Assembly: GCF_014656435.1 (NCBI RefSeq)
Contig: NZ_BNCK01000001.1
Span: 186,001-250,000, forward strand
Direction of reading: 5' to 3'
Length of the DNA stretch: 64,000 bases
Origin: Thalassotalea marina
GTDB lineage: Bacteria > Pseudomonadota > Gammaproteobacteria > Enterobacterales > Alteromonadaceae
The translations under genes and the position numbers were made by a program. The notes beneath the pieces were generated by a model that made no database searches, was not told where the DNA came from, and saw only the letters and a program-made list of their open reading frames with translations. This document shows positions 62,137-64,000 of this stretch, piece after piece; within the stretch, counting starts at the first letter, position 1, and each line of letters opens with the position of its first letter.

Positions 62137-62592
62137 TTAACATTCTGCTGTTTTTATTAGCTGGTAGAGTGCTTTGCTGCTATCGCAGCGGCGTGCTTGT
62201 TTACAAATTTGTTTATTACTGAATATTTTAGCGATGCTTTGTAGTGTTGTTAGGTGTGCTTGACACTGATCTTCAGGTACAAACAATGCAATAAAAATGT
62301 CGACAGGGCGGTTATCTATGGCATCAAAATCAATGGCTTCTTCAGTCGTCGCAACTACTACTAATGCCTTGTCTGTTGAAGTTAACTTGCCATGTGGAAT
62401 TGCAATACCGTTGCCAATGCCTGTAGAACCCATTTTTTCCCGCTGAATTAAGCTTTCGAGCAGAGTATAGGTGTTAAGGTCGTCAGACATTTCTGCGGCT
62501 TTACTTGATAGTATTTCAAGAATTCTTTTTTTGCTCGTAGCTTGGACTGCACATAATGTGCAGTCCTCATTTAAAATATCAGTTAACTTCAT
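62137..62592 (-). CDS. ptsN: PTS-Ntr EIIA protein PtsN
   Basis: A 151-residue EIIA of the fructose type with GSTGIGNGIAIPHGKL, containing the phospho-accepting His near residue 67, and PEDQCQAHLTTL. It controls K+ uptake and several stress functions by its phosphorylation state. It lies after hpf with 24 bases between, and before rapZ with 13. Confidence 0.96.
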   Translation of the reverse strand: MKLTDILNEDCTLCAVQATSKKRILEILSSKAAEMSDDLNTYTLLESLIQREKMGSTGIGNGIAIPHGKLTSTDKALVVVATTEEAIDFDAIDNRPVDIFIALFVPEDQCQAHLTTLQSIAKIFSNKQICKQARRCDSSKALYQLIKTAEC

Positions 62593-62616
62593 GGAAATGA
62601 TTAAAATTTAAAGGGG

Positions 62617-62904
62617 TTAGTGTTGAGAAATTTTGCCTTTGTATTTGAGAATTTGCTTATCAAGCTTATTCACCAAGGCATCAATAGAAGCGTACATATC
62701 ACCATTTTCTGCTCGCGCATGTAATTCGGTACCATTAAGGTGAACGGTTGCCTCGGCAATTTGGTTTAGTTTTTCTACGGTGAGAACGACATAAACATTA
62801 TTAATATGGTCAAAATGTCGTTCTAGCTTTGCAAACTTAGCATTTACGCTTTCGCGCATTGGTTCAGTAATTTCAACATGGTGTCCGGCAAGATTGATTT
62901 GCAT
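62617..62904 (-). CDS. hpf: Ribosome hibernation promoting factor HPF (short form)
   Basis: A 95-residue protein with the S30AE fold: QINLAGHHVEITEPMRESV at the start and LTVEKLNQIAEATVHLNGTELHA. It is the short form, without the C-terminal dimerisation domain, that pairs with RMF to form 100S ribosomes. It lies 24 bases after rpoN. Confidence 0.95.
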   Translation of the reverse strand: MQINLAGHHVEITEPMRESVNAKFAKLERHFDHINNVYVVLTVEKLNQIAEATVHLNGTELHARAENGDMYASIDALVNKLDKQILKYKGKISQH

Positions 62905-62928
62905 AAGCTGTTATCCTTCTATTGGAAG

Positions 62929-64000
62929 TTAAAGTAGACTTTTACGTTGATTTGACGGTGGAATATTTAATGATTCCCGATATTTTGCAATCGTACGTCT
63001 AGCAACATTAATTCCCTGCTCGGCCAAAAGCTCAGCCATTTTACTGTCACTTAGCGGTTTCGCAGGGGTTTCAGCAGCAACTAACTTTTTAATTAAAGCG
63101 CGAATTGCTGTTGAGGAGCATTCTCCACCATTTTCAGTACTAACATGGCTGGAGAAGAAATATTTTAATTCAAAAATGCCTCGTGGTGTGTGCATGTATT
63201 TTTGTGTTGTGACCCTAGAGATGGTCGACTCATGCATATCTACTGCTTCAGCAATATCGTTTAGCACCATAGGACGCATAGCCTCAGGGCCATGTTCAAA
63301 AAAGCCTTGTTGGCGCTGTACAATGCAGTTTGAAACTTTGAGTAAAGTATCATTTCTACTTTCTAAACTTTTGATAAACCATTTAGCTTCTTGAAGATTA
63401 GAACGAATAAATTGGCTGTCAGTAGCATTCTTCATTGAACGAGCCATAGACGCATATTGTTGATTTACCGATAATTTAGGAGCTGTATCTGGGTTTAGCT
63501 CAACAACCCAGCGTCCATTGCGCTTTTCAACAGACACGTCTGGCACTATGTATTGCTCTTCACCTTGAATAACCGAGTCACCAGGACGAGGATCGAGTGA
63601 TTGGATCAGACGAATTACTTCACGTAACTGGTCTTCTTTTAAACGTGTTTTACGCATAATTTGGCGATAATCACGGTTACCAAGTAAATCGATATGCTCT
63701 GAGATGACTTTTTTACTTTCTTCTAGCCAAGGTGTGCTTTTGTCAAACTGATTTAACTGAATTAACAAACACTCAGCGATAGAGCGAGCACCAACGCCAA
63801 CTGGATCAAAGACATTGATGCGCTTTAACACCGCTTCTACTTCATCAAGCTCTACGTCTTCAATGCCAACAGACTCTAAAATGTCTTCTGTGGTTACCGT
63901 CAAATATCCCGCATCGTCAATGGCATCAATAATCGCTGTAGCAATAGCGGCATCAGTGTCAGTAAAAGGGGTTAATTGCATTTGCCAGCGCAAGTGATCT
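62929..64000 (-). CDS. rpoN: RNA polymerase sigma-54 factor RpoN (N-terminus outside window)
   Basis: About 357 C-terminal residues; the frame runs past the window end, and an apparent start at 63993 is internal. The core-binding region ([45 protein letters not shown]), the DNA-binding helix-turn-helix ([28 protein letters not shown]) and the RpoN box [15 protein letters not shown] near the C-terminus are all present. It serves the -24/-12 promoters, two of which, before glnK and ccoG, are proposed in this window. Confidence 0.97.
   Translation of the reverse strand, partial: DHLRWQMQLTPFTDTDAAIATAIIDAIDDAGYLTVTTEDILESVGIEDVELDEVEAVLKRINVFDPVGVGARSIAECLLIQLNQFDKSTPWLEESKKVISEHIDLLGNRDYRQIMRKTRLKEDQLREVIRLIQSLDPRPGDSVIQGEEQYIVPDVSVEKRNGRWVVELNPDTAPKLSVNQQYASMARSMKNATDSQFIRSNLQEAKWFIKSLESRNDTLLKVSNCIVQRQQGFFEHGPEAMRPMVLNDIAEAVDMHESTISRVTTQKYMHTPRGIFELKYFFSSHVSTENGGECSSTAIRALIKKLVAAETPAKPLSDSKMAELLAEQGINVARRTIAKYRESLNIPPSNQRKSLL

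Overview
The window looks like a chromosomal segment of a low-to-mid GC marine gammaproteobacterium of the order Alteromonadales, most like Colwelliaceae (Colwellia/Thalassotalea). This placement is an inference from gene content and protein similarity recalled from memory, not from a search. Supporting content: the lptD-surA-pdxA-rsmA-apaG-apaH operon, divergent argR/mdh, rplU-rpmA-cgtA divergent from ispB, the rpoN-hpf-ptsN-rapZ-npr cluster, and an ArcA regulator with a free-standing Hpt protein as in Shewanella-type Arc systems. Almost all of the window is dense core genome. I saw no insertion sequences, prophage, CRISPR array, tRNA or rRNA.

Layout: 1-3.4 kb, an HDOD protein (cut by the edge), a K+ channel, and glnK-amtB behind a NtrC/sigma-54 type control region. 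3.4-10.7 kb, a DyP peroxidase, a small six-cysteine secreted protein, argR/mdh, an orphan solute-binding protein, ispB, and rplU-rpmA-cgtA. 10.7-13.5 kb, an accessory patch with a type IV pilin-like protein, a PEP-CTERM protein and a small membrane protein. 13.7-18.2 kb, folA, a radical SAM protein, then a PAS/AAA+/Fis sigma-54 activator and ccoG, with repeated palindromes and a -24/-12 promoter linking the last two. 18.4-20.5 kb, a chemoreceptor. 20.6-29.8 kb, the apaH-to-lptD operon and the divergent amgK-murU-djlA operon. 29.8-40.1 kb, DUF3530, rluA-rapA, a 2OG-Fe oxygenase, a lipoprotein, a GAF-GAF-GGDEF-EAL protein, an FMN reductase and a second orphan solute-binding protein. 40.4-47.7 kb, gltBD and folE2. 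48.2-53.7 kb, an Hpt protein, arcA, a histidine kinase, rsmC and a tandem DsbA-like protein. 53.7-57.3 kb, a lysine-riboswitch-controlled operon of a short dapD, a LysA-like decarboxylase and an M14 deacylase. 57.4-64 kb, darP, pmbA, mgtE and the rpoN cluster.

The two most interesting systems are these. (1) The lysine-riboswitch operon pairs a succinyltransferase, a deacylase of the AstE/AspA type in place of DapE, and an unusual LysA-like decarboxylase. It could be a compact alternative lysine branch. (2) The PAS-sigma-54 activator/ccoG module has three copies of a GCACGA-N4-TCGTGC-like site, one just before the activator and two upstream of a good sigma-54 promoter in front of ccoG. Nitrogen is a recurring theme: glnK-amtB, gltBD, and rpoN with the PTS-Ntr proteins all lie in the window.
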